Below, piece after piece: positions 27,342 through 35,648 of a DNA stretch of 64,000 nucleotides. Numbering within the stretch: position 1 is the stretch's first letter; every line of letters starts with the position of its first letter. The DNA is taken from positions 422,001-486,000 of the forward strand of contig NZ_CP081870.1 of NCBI RefSeq assembly GCF_022170785.1. The letters are read 5' to 3'. Under the pieces are notes generated by a model, which had not been told where the DNA came from, did no database searches, and saw only the letters and a list, made by a program, of their open reading frames with translations. The position numbers and the translations under genes were made by a program. Origin of the DNA: Rossellomorea marisflavi (GTDB lineage: Bacteria; Bacillota; Bacilli; Bacillales; Bacillaceae_B).

Positions 27342-29069
27342 ATGAAGGTCATACATTTTCTGAAGCCTTATCGCATGGCCATGGCTGTAGCGTGGCTGTT
27401 CATGCTCACAGAACTCGCTGTGGAGCTTTTCAACCCATTATTCATGGCGAAGATCATTGATGACGGAGTCATGACCGGGGATCTGGATCTCGTGCTGAAA
27501 TGGGGTGCCATCATGGTGGCCATGTCCTTATTCGCATTCCTCTCCGGCATCGCCAATTCTTTTTTCGCAGCCCATACCAGTCAGGGCTTCGGGTATGATT
27601 TGAGAGGGGCCCTTTATGAAAAGGTCCAGTCATTCTCCAAATCGAGCTTTCAACACCTTCCCGCGTCTTCCCTCATCACGAGGATGACCAATGATGTCAG
27701 GCAGATTCAAAATACCATTTTCATGAGTCTCCGGATCATGCTGAGGGCTCCACTCCTGGTCGTGGGGTCCACCATCATGGCCCTCTTGGTGAATGCCAGG
27801 CTCACCTTGATCCTGCTCGTGATCATCCCTGTGCTGTGGCTATTCCTCGTCTGGGTCCTCAAAAAGGGCTGGGGCTTGTTCGGGAAGGTTCAGATCCGTC
27901 TTGACCGGGTGAATGAAGTCATGAAAGAGAACCTCTCAGGCATGAGACTGATCAAGGCATATACTCGGGGGCAATATGAAGAATCCCGTTTTGGTGAAGC
28001 CAATGATTCCCTCAAGGATCGAACGATGACAGCCCTCCGCTTCATGGAAATCATCATGCCTTTACTGATGCTCGTTATGAACATGGCCCTCCTGTATATC
28101 CTTTGGCATGGCAGTGAACGAGTTGCGGCTGGAGGAGTACAAGTAGGGGAAGTGGTTGCCATTGTCACCTATGTAACCCGGATTTCATCGGTGTTCTCCA
28201 TCTTCTCGTTCATCATCACTAGCTTTTCACGTGCGAAGGCATCATCGGGCCGGGTGGGGGAAGTATTGAACACCACTGTCGATATTACGGATCATGAAGG
28301 GGCAGCAGGTCAGGTGGTAAAAGGGGAGGTTGTATTCAAGGATGTTTCCTTCCGGTACCCTGGCACGGATGAATACGCCCTAGAGGATGTTACATTCACC
28401 CTTCAGTCCGGTGAGACGATGGCAGTACTCGGGGCGACTGGTTCCGGTAAGACGTCCATGTTCCAGCTGATCCCGAGGCTGTACGACCCTCAATCCGGTG
28501 AAATTGAAATCGATGGCCAGCCCCTGGGAAGCATCCCTCTGAATACGCTCAGGACTTCAATCGGCTTCGTCCCTCAGGAAGCCGTCTTATTCTCGGGGAC
28601 CATTGCCGAAAATCTTCTCTGGGGAAAAGAAGGCGCATCACAAGAAGAGATGGAACAGGCGGCAAAGGACGCTCAGATCCACGATACCATCAGCCAGCTC
28701 CCGCGGGGATATGAAACGGTTCTCGGCCAAAAAGGTGTGAATCTTTCCGGGGGTCAAAAGCAGCGCCTTTCCATTGCGCGTGCTTTGATCAGAAAGCCGG
28801 CAATCCTCATGCTCGACGACAGTACGAGTGCCTTGGATATGAAAACCGAGGCGAAGCTCATTCATGCGCTAAAAGGGTATGAATGCACAACCATGATCAT
28901 CACCCAAAAGGTAGGGACCGCCATAGGGGCGGATATCATCCTTCTCCTTGAAGACGGAAAGCTGATCGCCCATGGTAATCACCAATCACTTATGACAGAC
29001 TCCCCGTTGTACCGCGAAATTTACCAATCTCAGTTCGGAGAGGAGGGGCAGCATGTCAAGACACGTTAG
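27342..29069 (+). CDS. Heterodimeric ABC exporter, subunit 1 (degenerate ATP site)
   Basis: A 575-residue type-I exporter half: six membrane helices (about 1-310), then an ATPase domain with GATGSGKTS and signature LSGGQKQ. The Walker B end is ILMLDDSTS, so the catalytic Glu is Asp. The H-loop reads ITQKV, so His is Gln. These changes are typical of the inactive-site subunit of asymmetric exporters (YfiB/YheI-like). AAGGGAG fixes the start at 27342. It overlaps subunit 2 by 17 bp. Confidence 0.9.
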   Translation: MKVIHFLKPYRMAMAVAWLFMLTELAVELFNPLFMAKIIDDGVMTGDLDLVLKWGAIMVAMSLFAFLSGIANSFFAAHTSQGFGYDLRGALYEKVQSFSKSSFQHLPASSLITRMTNDVRQIQNTIFMSLRIMLRAPLLVVGSTIMALLVNARLTLILLVIIPVLWLFLVWVLKKGWGLFGKVQIRLDRVNEVMKENLSGMRLIKAYTRGQYEESRFGEANDSLKDRTMTALRFMEIIMPLLMLVMNMALLYILWHGSERVAAGGVQVGEVVAIVTYVTRISSVFSIFSFIITSFSRAKASSGRVGEVLNTTVDITDHEGAAGQVVKGEVVFKDVSFRYPGTDEYALEDVTFTLQSGETMAVLGATGSGKTSMFQLIPRLYDPQSGEIEIDGQPLGSIPLNTLRTSIGFVPQEAVLFSGTIAENLLWGKEGASQEEMEQAAKDAQIHDTISQLPRGYETVLGQKGVNLSGGQKQRLSIARALIRKPAILMLDDSTSALDMKTEAKLIHALKGYECTTMIITQKVGTAIGADIILLLEDGKLIAHGNHQSLMTDSPLYREIYQSQFGEEGQHVKTR

Positions 29070-30828
29070 AAAGAAGCTGGGGAAACATGATAAAGCGAAG
29101 GATATGAAAGGCACCCTGCATAGGATCTGGGATTACCTTTCACGCCAGCGGGTGCTTCTCTATATGGTCATCGTCATGGTGGTCATCAGTTCCGCTGCAT
29201 CGCTCCTCGGTCCGTTCCTTGTAGGGAAGGCCATCGATGACTATGTCGTCACGCGTGAAATTACCGGACTCGGACGTTTGCTCATCGCCCTGATCCTGAT
29301 CTATATTCTTCACTCCATCTCTGTGTGGTTCCAAAACTATTGGATGATCGGGATTGCGCAGGAAACGGTACACCGGATGAGGAAAGATTTGTTCCACCAG
29401 CTGCATCAGCTTTCGATCCCATTCTTCGATAAGAGGAAGCACGGGGAGTTGATGAGTCGTGTGACAAACGATATCGATAACGTAAGTGCCACGCTGAATA
29501 GTTCGTTCATTCAGATCATTTCAAGTTTCCTGACCCTCCTTGGGACCATATCGGTCATGCTATGGTTGAGCCCTCTGTTGACGTTGATCACACTGACGGT
29601 CGTGCCCCTCATGGTATTCGGCATGAAGTGGATCACGAAGAGGACGGGTCCCCTTTTCAAGGAATACCAAGGAAATATCGGTGAACTGAACGGATACATC
29701 GAGGAGACGATTTCCGGTCACAGCATCATCAAAACCTTCTCCCGTGAAGAGACCGCCATACAGGAATTCAAGGAAAAGAACGAAAAGCTGAGGAAGGCCG
29801 GTTTTTGGGCCGACACGTATTCGGGGTTCATCCCGAAGCTCATGAATGTATTGAACAACTTGAGTTTTGCCGTCATTGCCGGGATCGGAGGGCTCTTTGC
29901 CATCAAGGGCTACATCACGATCGGGGTCATTGTCATTTTTGCAGAGTATGCGAGGCAATTCACCAGGCCGCTGAATGAGCTGGCGAATCAGTATAATACG
30001 CTCCTCTCGGCCATTGCCGGTGCCGAAAGGGTTTTCCAGATCATTGATGAGGAACCTGAGGCAGTCGATGAAGCGGACGCGGTGGAACTGTCCGAAGTGA
30101 CTGGTGAAGTGGTCTTTGATCATGTTTCCTTTGGGTATAGCGAAGACGAGATGATCCTCGATGATGTTTCATTTGTAATTTCGCCAGGAGAAACCGTAGC
30201 GCTTGTCGGCCCGACTGGAGCCGGCAAGACGACTATCACGAATCTGATTTCCAGATTCTACGAACGGAATGCAGGTGACATCCTCATAGATGGGGTGGAC
30301 CTGTCTTCGGTTAAGCGGAAGAGCCTCCGCTCGCATATGGGGTTCGTCCTGCAGGACAGCCTCCTGTTCCAAGGCACCATCATGGAGAACATCCGATATG
30401 GACGCCTGGATGCGACAGATGAAGAAGTGGAGGAGGCGGCAAAACTGGCCAATGCTCACTCCTTTATCAGGAAGCTTCCCGGAGGTTATCATACGGTGTT
30501 GAGCGAGGGGAGTATCAGTCAGGGGCAGAAGCAGCTGCTGTCCATTGCGAGGGCAATCCTCTCCGATCCGTCCATCCTTGTTCTGGATGAGGCTACGAGC
30601 AGCATTGATACAATCACGGAAATGAAGATACAAGAAGCGCTGAAACGATTGATGGAAGGACGCACAAGTGTCGTTGTGGCACACCGGTTGAATACGATAC
30701 GGCAGGCAGATCAGATTCTTGTTCTGGACGGTGGGAAAATCATTGAACGCGGTTCACACGATCACCTGATCAAGCTGGATGGATTTTATGCGGGTCTCTA
30801 TCATAGTCAGCTGAAGGAAAGTATATAA
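29053..30828 (+). CDS. Heterodimeric ABC exporter, subunit 2 (canonical ATP site)
   Basis: A 591-residue exporter half with a 35-residue basic N-terminal extension, six membrane helices and an ATPase domain. Walker A is GPTGAGKTT, Walker B ILVLDEATSS with the catalytic Glu, and the H-loop VVAHRL. Its own signature is altered (ISQGQKQ rather than LSGGQ), complementing the defects of subunit 1. Together they should form one catalytic and one degenerate site, as in YfiBC- or BmrCD-like drug exporters. AGGAGGGG precedes the ATG. Confidence 0.9.
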   Translation: MSRHVRKKLGKHDKAKDMKGTLHRIWDYLSRQRVLLYMVIVMVVISSAASLLGPFLVGKAIDDYVVTREITGLGRLLIALILIYILHSISVWFQNYWMIGIAQETVHRMRKDLFHQLHQLSIPFFDKRKHGELMSRVTNDIDNVSATLNSSFIQIISSFLTLLGTISVMLWLSPLLTLITLTVVPLMVFGMKWITKRTGPLFKEYQGNIGELNGYIEETISGHSIIKTFSREETAIQEFKEKNEKLRKAGFWADTYSGFIPKLMNVLNNLSFAVIAGIGGLFAIKGYITIGVIVIFAEYARQFTRPLNELANQYNTLLSAIAGAERVFQIIDEEPEAVDEADAVELSEVTGEVVFDHVSFGYSEDEMILDDVSFVISPGETVALVGPTGAGKTTITNLISRFYERNAGDILIDGVDLSSVKRKSLRSHMGFVLQDSLLFQGTIMENIRYGRLDATDEEVEEAAKLANAHSFIRKLPGGYHTVLSEGSISQGQKQLLSIARAILSDPSILVLDEATSSIDTITEMKIQEALKRLMEGRTSVVVAHRLNTIRQADQILVLDGGKIIERGSHDHLIKLDGFYAGLYHSQLKESI

Positions 30829-30867
30829 AAAAGAACCCGAAGCGGATCCCGCTTCGGGTTCTTTTAC
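30827..30867. terminator. Strong bidirectional terminator
   Basis: AAGAACCCGAAGCG, loop GATC, CGCTTCGGGTTCTTTT on the plus strand. The minus strand has the same stem followed by six T, so it ends both the ABC operon and the predicted RNA at 30828-31168. Confidence 0.93.
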
Positions 30868-31168
30868 ATCGGAGTAGGCGGTCATCCCGACCGGTCTGCT
30901 CCCACGCTCTCTATTATGGAGAAAAGCGTGCATGTAACTTGCAACATCACAAGTGAATATAGTTGATTTCCTATACGTTTAAGATAATTTAAACAGCCGC
31001 GGGCAATTCTTCTTAGTCGCTTGATCTACCTAAACGACGTAAGCCCTACCTCTCTTACATCCTAACGGCTCCGAAGCCGATCCAGTGTGAATAAGTTGTT
31101 TTTGTCAAACAACTGGAGAATTACAGATTATCTTCTCTATCGTTCGAAAGTATGTTACAAGTCTACAA
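30828..31168 (-). ncRNA. Predicted structured non-coding RNA, unassigned
   Basis: A consensus promoter at 31175-31203 points leftward and a strong terminator lies at 30827-30867, defining a transcript of about 340 nt. There is no credible coding frame (one ATG is followed at once by TAA; others are under 25 codons). Predicted hairpins in order include CGGCT/AGCCG, GTAAG/CTTAC, GTCG/CGAC, GTTTAA/TTAAAC, CACGCT/AGCGTG and CGGTC/GACCG inside GGAG/CTCC. The 5' segment CTTGTAACAT can pair with ATGTTGCAAG about 200 nt downstream. It does not look like tmRNA, RNase P, SRP or 6S RNA as I know them. Confidence 0.55.
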
Positions 31169-31174
31169 TCACTA

Positions 31175-31203
31175 ATAATAACATGCACTTCATACTCTGT
31201 CAA
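31175..31203 (-). promoter_or_regulatory. Sigma-A promoter of the predicted RNA
   Basis: Read leftward: TTGACA (31203-31198), 17 bp, TATTAT (31180-31175). No ribosome site or gene follows in the expected window. Confidence 0.75.
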
Positions 31204-31216
31204 TAGCCTCTGCTGT

Positions 31217-31639
31217 TTAAAGATCCAAGGTCTGTGGAGAATCTTCTTCGTTATTCATGAGTCTGACCCCCACGGGTTCGATCTTGAGGACGACTAGATT
31301 TGGATCTTCCGGACCGTCGAACCAATTTTTCATGTGATCATTCCATATTTTCTTCTTGTAAGCCTCAGATTGTTCAACGGAGGCTTTTCCCTCTATCTCC
31401 ACGAATGTATCGCCATATCCTTCGCCGTCGTAGCCGAGTAGGATATGAACATTTGGGTTTTCTTCGATCTCATCGGTCTTTTCGGTCTTCTTACTTGTTG
31501 GTGTGTACAGGACCAGGTCCTCGTGATAATAGGTCATATAGCGGGAATAAGGTTTGTTATCCTTTACAGTCGCAAGTGTTCCCACTTTGCTTTCGTCCAA
31601 CACCTTCAATACTTGCTCTTTCACTTCATTCTGTGACAC
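31217..31639 (-). CDS. ydaG: General stress protein 26 family flavin-binding protein
   Basis: A 140-residue split-barrel protein of the pyridoxamine-phosphate-oxidase-like family, matching the length of B. subtilis YdaG. Typical blocks: VLDESKVGTLATVKDNKPYSRYM, LVLYTPTSKKTEK and NPNVHILLGYDGEG. The frame is open nine codons upstream, but AAAGGAGATG lies five bases before the GTG at 31639, which is the likely start. Probably binds FMN or a related cofactor; the substrate is unknown. A sigma-B-like promoter lies upstream. Confidence 0.85.
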   Translation of the reverse strand: MSQNEVKEQVLKVLDESKVGTLATVKDNKPYSRYMTYYHEDLVLYTPTSKKTEKTDEIEENPNVHILLGYDGEGYGDTFVEIEGKASVEQSEAYKKKIWNDHMKNWFDGPEDPNLVVLKIEPVGVRLMNNEEDSPQTLDL

Positions 31640-31679
31640 GATCCCATCTCCTTTTCGATTCATCATCTTATGTCTTTAC

Positions 31680-31706
31680 TATTCCTTTTTTTAACTAGGA
31701 TTAAAC
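31680..31706 (-). promoter_or_regulatory. Sigma-B-type promoter of ydaG
   Basis: Read leftward: GTTTAA (31706-31701), 15 bp, GGAATA (31685-31680), close to the sigma-B consensus GTTTAA / GGGTAT. ydaG belongs to the sigma-B regulon in B. subtilis. Confidence 0.65.
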
Positions 31707-31764
31707 ATGCGTGATTGGTTGGGGGATAGGGAATAGTGTAAAAAAACATACAGGAGGAATCGCA

Positions 31765-32418
31765 ATGACAGTCGTGCCGGAAGACATTTCAACTATTTGC
31801 AGGAAGAGAATGGAGTCTTTTGACTGTGAAGGATTCGTCAATGGACGGGGACCTCAGGAGCCTATCCTCATGATCGTAGGGGAAGCGCCCGGTGAAACGG
31901 AAATACATAATGGAGTCCCCTTCAGCGGCAGGGCCGGGAAGGTACTGGATGAATTCTTTCGCTACGTGGGAGTGGACAGGAAGGATATTTATTTCACCTC
32001 CACCGTGCGGAGTCGTCCATTCAAGCGCGTGGATAAAGTGAGGAAGGACGGAAGGGTCGAAAGGAAATGGGTTAACCGGGCCCCGAACAGGAAGGAACAG
32101 CTCGCTCATGCGGCAATCCTGGATTATGAAATGGCCCACGTACGGCCAAAGCAGATTGTGACCCTTGGGAATATTGGTCTCCAGAGGCTTGCGGGAAGGG
32201 AATATAGCATCTCGTCCGTTCATGGCACCCCTATCCGGACCAAAGTGAAGTGCCTGAAGGATTATGACCGCAGGGAGTGGGGGGAAACGGAGGAAGAGTA
32301 CTCTCTCTTTCCGACGTTCCATCCCGCCTCGATCTTTTATAATCGTTCCCTGGAAAAAGATATTTACCGGGACCTGGACCAGCTCAGGCAGATCCTCTCG
32401 GATAAAGGGGTCTTTTAG
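31765..32418 (+). CDS. Uracil-DNA glycosylase superfamily protein without Fe-S cysteines
   Basis: A 217-residue protein of the family 4/5-like UDG fold. Motif A is GEAPGETE (39-46) followed by GVPFSGRAGKVLDEF. Motif B is FPTFHPAS near the C-terminus. Family 4 enzymes carry four cysteines for a 4Fe-4S cluster. Here the VKCRP position reads VRSRP, the next Cys position lies in LAHAAILDYE, and the N-terminal pair is Cys12/Cys21 rather than CxxC. So the cluster is probably absent. ACAGGAGG fixes the start at 31765. The stop overlaps that of the convergent SASP gene. Confidence 0.82.
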   Translation: MTVVPEDISTICRKRMESFDCEGFVNGRGPQEPILMIVGEAPGETEIHNGVPFSGRAGKVLDEFFRYVGVDRKDIYFTSTVRSRPFKRVDKVRKDGRVERKWVNRAPNRKEQLAHAAILDYEMAHVRPKQIVTLGNIGLQRLAGREYSISSVHGTPIRTKVKCLKDYDRREWGETEEEYSLFPTFHPASIFYNRSLEKDIYRDLDQLRQILSDKGVF

Positions 32419-32663
32419 CTGTGATCCATCTTTTCCTTGGCCATCTTGATGAGTTCCTGGACCATCCTACCGCCGAGTTGTCCACCGACTTTCCCGTTTT
32501 CAGCAGACGATAGATGCCCATTGTAGCCTTTTTGGAGGGGAACCCCCACTTCCCTTGCTGCTTCAAACTTGGCATCTGACGGATGGTCTGCACCGGAAAT
32601 TCTCGCCTTCATTTCATTGAGGGCGTCCCGGGAACCTGGGACCAAAAGCTTGCGTTTCGACAT
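32415..32663 (-). CDS. Alpha/beta-type small acid-soluble spore protein
   Basis: An 82-residue DNA-binding spore protein that coats and protects spore DNA. It has the GPR protease site region KFEAAREVGVPL and the second conserved block GKVGGQLGGRMVQELIKMAK. The N-terminal part (KRKLLVPGSRDALNEMKA) is longer and more basic than in SspA/B and fits the minor alpha/beta SASPs. GGGGGTG lies before the ATG. Its four last bases overlap the end of the convergent glycosylase gene. Confidence 0.93.
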   Translation of the reverse strand: MSKRKLLVPGSRDALNEMKARISGADHPSDAKFEAAREVGVPLQKGYNGHLSSAENGKVGGQLGGRMVQELIKMAKEKMDHS

Positions 32664-32770
32664 GTTTTCACCCCCTTCATCCTATTTTCCCCAAAAAAAT
32701 TAATGGCATGTGAGGTATTGTTACACAAGGGTTTTCAGCAGTTCGGCCATTAGGTGGAAATAAAAAAAGA

Positions 32771-32800
32771 TTGTCTATATTGTGTCAGATAAAATATAAT
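32771..32800 (+). promoter_or_regulatory. Predicted sigma-A promoter of the AGCS symporter
   Basis: TTGTCT (32771-32776), 18 bp, TATAAT (32795-32800). Confidence 0.6.
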
Positions 32801-32844
32801 TCATAATAGTTAGATAAATCAAAAAGATAACAGGGGGACAAAGA

Positions 32845-34305
32845 ATGACGGAATTTGTAGGAAGCGTTGTCGACGTATTATGGTCACCGGTCATGATTTA
32901 TTTTTGTTTAGGTGTGGGACTATTATTTTCGATCTTAACAAAATTCGTACAGGTCCGATTCTTGAAGGACATGGTCAAGCTGATGTTTGAAGGAGGCAGC
33001 TCCAAGGAAGGGGTATCATCCTTCCAGGCCCTCGCCCTCTCGCTCTCTGGACGTGTAGGTACAGGGAATATTGCCGGAACGGCAACAGCCATCGGATTCG
33101 GTGGTCCGGGTGCCGTATTCTGGATGTGGGCCATCGCCTTCATCGGTTCGGCCAGTGCTTTTATTGAATCCACCCTTGCGCAGATCTATAAAGAAAAGCG
33201 TGATGGTGAATACAGGGGAGGACCAGCTTATTATATCGAGAAGGGAATCGGTTGGAAGTGGTACGCCGTCCTGTTCTCCATCGCCACGCTGATCGCCATG
33301 AGCATCCTGATGCCGGGGATCCAATCCAACTCCATCGCCCTTGGACTTGAGAATGCATTCGGATTGAGTACGACTGTCACGGGTATCGGTCTTATCGTGC
33401 TCCTTGGCGTCATCATTCTCGGAGGGGTGAAAAGGATCGCGGGGGTGGCTTCCTATGTGGTGCCGTTCATGGCCATAGGATATATCCTTCTTTCCCTTGT
33501 GATCGTCGGGGTGAATTTCCAAGCGATACCAGATGTCTTCTCTTTGATCTTCAGCAGTGCCTTCGGTGCGAACTCCATCTTTGGAGGGATCCTGGGTTCA
33601 GCTATTTCATGGGGGGTAAAACGCGGTATCTACTCCAATGAAGCCGGTCAGGGTACTGGACCCCATGCAGCAGCTGCGGCTGAAGTGTCCCACCCTGCCA
33701 AGCAGGGACTCGTGCAAGCGGCATCGGTTTATATCGATACGCTTCTCGTTTGTACAGCGACGGCCTTCATGATCCTGTTCACGGGCTCCTATAATACGGT
33801 TGCGCCTGATGAGTCCACGATCGTCTCCAATCTTGAAGGGGTGGAAGCGGGCCCGGCTTACACTCAAGCGGCCATTGAAACGGTCATTCCTGGATTCGGT
33901 GCCGGATTCGTAGCCGTTGCGTTGTTCTTCTTCGCTTTTACAACAATCATGGCCTATTATTACATGGCTGAGACCAATATCGCCTACTTGATGAAGGGAA
34001 GAAGCGCCAAAGTTGGAATGATGGTCCTCAAAGTCGTCATTCTTGCTGCAACCTTCTATGGAGCCGTAAAAGAAGCAGCCCTTGCGTGGGCGCTGGGTGA
34101 TATCGGACTTGGCATCATGGTCTGGCTCAATCTGATTGCCATTCTGATCCTGGCCAAACCTGCCCTTGCTGCTCTCAAAGATTATGAACAACAGAAGAAG
34201 CAGGGACTTGACCCCGTGTATAATTCCAAGAAAATGGGCGTGAAAAATGCCGAGTTCTGGGAAGGGGACTACAAGTACGATAAGAATAAAGAAAACGCAT
34301 CTTGA
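32845..34305 (+). CDS. Alanine/glycine:cation symporter (AGCS family)
   Basis: A 486-residue sodium-coupled amino acid transporter with about 11 membrane segments. Family signatures: FQALALSLSGRVGTGNIAGTA near residue 60, GPGAVFWMW and GVKRGIYSNEAGQGTGPHAAA near residue 255. Likely carries alanine, glycine or glutamine; the exact substrate is not readable. GGGGGAC precedes the ATG. Single gene with its own promoter and terminator. Confidence 0.93.
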   Translation: MTEFVGSVVDVLWSPVMIYFCLGVGLLFSILTKFVQVRFLKDMVKLMFEGGSSKEGVSSFQALALSLSGRVGTGNIAGTATAIGFGGPGAVFWMWAIAFIGSASAFIESTLAQIYKEKRDGEYRGGPAYYIEKGIGWKWYAVLFSIATLIAMSILMPGIQSNSIALGLENAFGLSTTVTGIGLIVLLGVIILGGVKRIAGVASYVVPFMAIGYILLSLVIVGVNFQAIPDVFSLIFSSAFGANSIFGGILGSAISWGVKRGIYSNEAGQGTGPHAAAAAEVSHPAKQGLVQAASVYIDTLLVCTATAFMILFTGSYNTVAPDESTIVSNLEGVEAGPAYTQAAIETVIPGFGAGFVAVALFFFAFTTIMAYYYMAETNIAYLMKGRSAKVGMMVLKVVILAATFYGAVKEAALAWALGDIGLGIMVWLNLIAILILAKPALAALKDYEQQKKQGLDPVYNSKKMGVKNAEFWEGDYKYDKNKENAS

Positions 34306-34309
34306 TGAA

Positions 34310-34346
34310 AAAGCATAGAACCCGTCACGGGTTCTATGCTTTTTTA
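34310..34346 (+). terminator. Intrinsic terminator of AGCS gene
   Basis: GCATAGAACCCG, TCA, CGGGTTCTATGC, then TTTTTTA. Confidence 0.93.
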
Positions 34347-34451
34347 TAGGAAGTAAAGTATCCTGACTGGAATACTAGGCAATATCTTTTGAGGAAAGAG
34401 CTCTTTTTGATTATGATGAGAAGAGAGTATTTTTTCAGGAGGTGCAGGCAA

Positions 34452-35612
34452 TTGGATTTATATGAATCGTATATTCAGAATGATAGACAAAGAGAACTGC
34501 TTACCCTGGCAGGCGAACTCGCCGATGCGTTCGCGGAGAGGGCAGAAGAATATGATCGAGAAGGGTCCTTTCCATTTGAGAACTTCAACGACTTGAAGAA
34601 GAAAGGCTACGGGAAGCTCACCGTGCCAAAAGAATATGGGGGCGAAGAAATCAGCCTGTATGAGATGGTGATGCTGCAAGAACGCCTGGCGACGGGTGAC
34701 GCTGCCACTGCACTTTCAATCGGATGGCATCTTGGCGGTCTGATGGAGCTGAGCGAGAGCAGATTATGGGATGAAGCACAATTCCAAGCGCTATGCGAAG
34801 CGGTCGTCACAGACCAAGCCCTCGTCAACAGGGCAGCCTCCGAGCCCGCTACAGGCAGTCCTACAAGGGGTGGTCTTCCGGAAACGAAGGCTACCAAAAC
34901 GGATAATGGGTTTGAACTAACAGGCAGGAAAAGCTTCACTTCCATGGCGAAGGTCCTGGATTATTCATTGGTGCTGGCACGGATTGGGGAGACGGAGAAA
35001 AAGGGATTTTTCCTGGTTGATCATAAATTGGATGGTGTGAGCATCGAAGATACATGGGATGTGATTGCCATGAAGGGGACGGGAAGTGAAGACCTGGTTC
35101 TTGATCACGTCAGCTTGCCTTCTTCGGCTATGGTAGAAGGGGATGAAAGGGGTGGAGACCTCCCTAAGGCTTGGCTTCTTCATATTCCTGCCTGTTATCT
35201 CGGTGTGGCGGTGGCAGCCAGGAATTATGCCATTGAGTTCGCAAGTAATTACTCGCCTAACAGCCTGCCGGGGCCGATCAAAGAGGCCCCAGAGGTGCAG
35301 AGGAAAATCGGAGAAATGGAGCTCGAACTGTTCCAGGCCAGGCAGATCCTCTACTCGGTGGCGGATAAATGGGTGAAGGAACCGGATAAACGGAAAGGGA
35401 TGGGTCCGGAGCTTTCGGCGGTCAAACATATCGTCACCAATGGGGCCGCACGCATCGTGGATATTGCCATGAGGATCGTAGGGGCAAGAAGTCTGTACCG
35501 CTCGAACCCGATGCAACGTTATTACCGGGACGTCAGAGCGGGGCTGCATAATCCGCCTATGGATGACATGGTCATTTCGCTGCTGTCAAAGCAGGCTCTC
35601 GGTGGAAAATAG
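34452..35612 (+). CDS. Acyl-CoA dehydrogenase family protein (TTG start)
   Basis: A 386-residue flavoprotein. The open frame reaches 21 codons further up to an ATG, but AGGAGGTG (34437-34444) sits seven bases before a TTG at 34452, giving a protein that starts DLYESYIQ and has the normal family length. Blocks: the N-terminal helical domain, VPKEYGGEEISLYEMVMLQERLA, the FAD region FELTGRKSFTSMAKVLDY, and a C-terminal helical domain with RIVGARSLYRSNPMQRYYRDVRA. The last resembles DszC/HpaH-type dehydrogenase-like monooxygenases, so a desulfurisation or hydroxylation role is also possible. Confidence 0.85.
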   Translation: MDLYESYIQNDRQRELLTLAGELADAFAERAEEYDREGSFPFENFNDLKKKGYGKLTVPKEYGGEEISLYEMVMLQERLATGDAATALSIGWHLGGLMELSESRLWDEAQFQALCEAVVTDQALVNRAASEPATGSPTRGGLPETKATKTDNGFELTGRKSFTSMAKVLDYSLVLARIGETEKKGFFLVDHKLDGVSIEDTWDVIAMKGTGSEDLVLDHVSLPSSAMVEGDERGGDLPKAWLLHIPACYLGVAVAARNYAIEFASNYSPNSLPGPIKEAPEVQRKIGEMELELFQARQILYSVADKWVKEPDKRKGMGPELSAVKHIVTNGAARIVDIAMRIVGARSLYRSNPMQRYYRDVRAGLHNPPMDDMVISLLSKQALGGK

Positions 35613-35614
35613 TA

Positions 35615-35648
35615 AAGAAGCCAAGGATCACGGTCCTTGGCTTCTTTA
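35615..35648. terminator. Bidirectional terminator
   Basis: AAAGAAGCCAAGGA, loop TCACGG, TCCTTGGCTTCTTT. It serves both convergent genes and overlaps the 3' end of ygaE. Confidence 0.88.

Noticed and set aside
30828-31168. 6S RNA, tmRNA, SRP RNA or RNase P RNA
   Set aside because: None of their conserved sequence blocks is present, and the locus differs from their usual neighbourhoods. The region is reported as an unassigned RNA.
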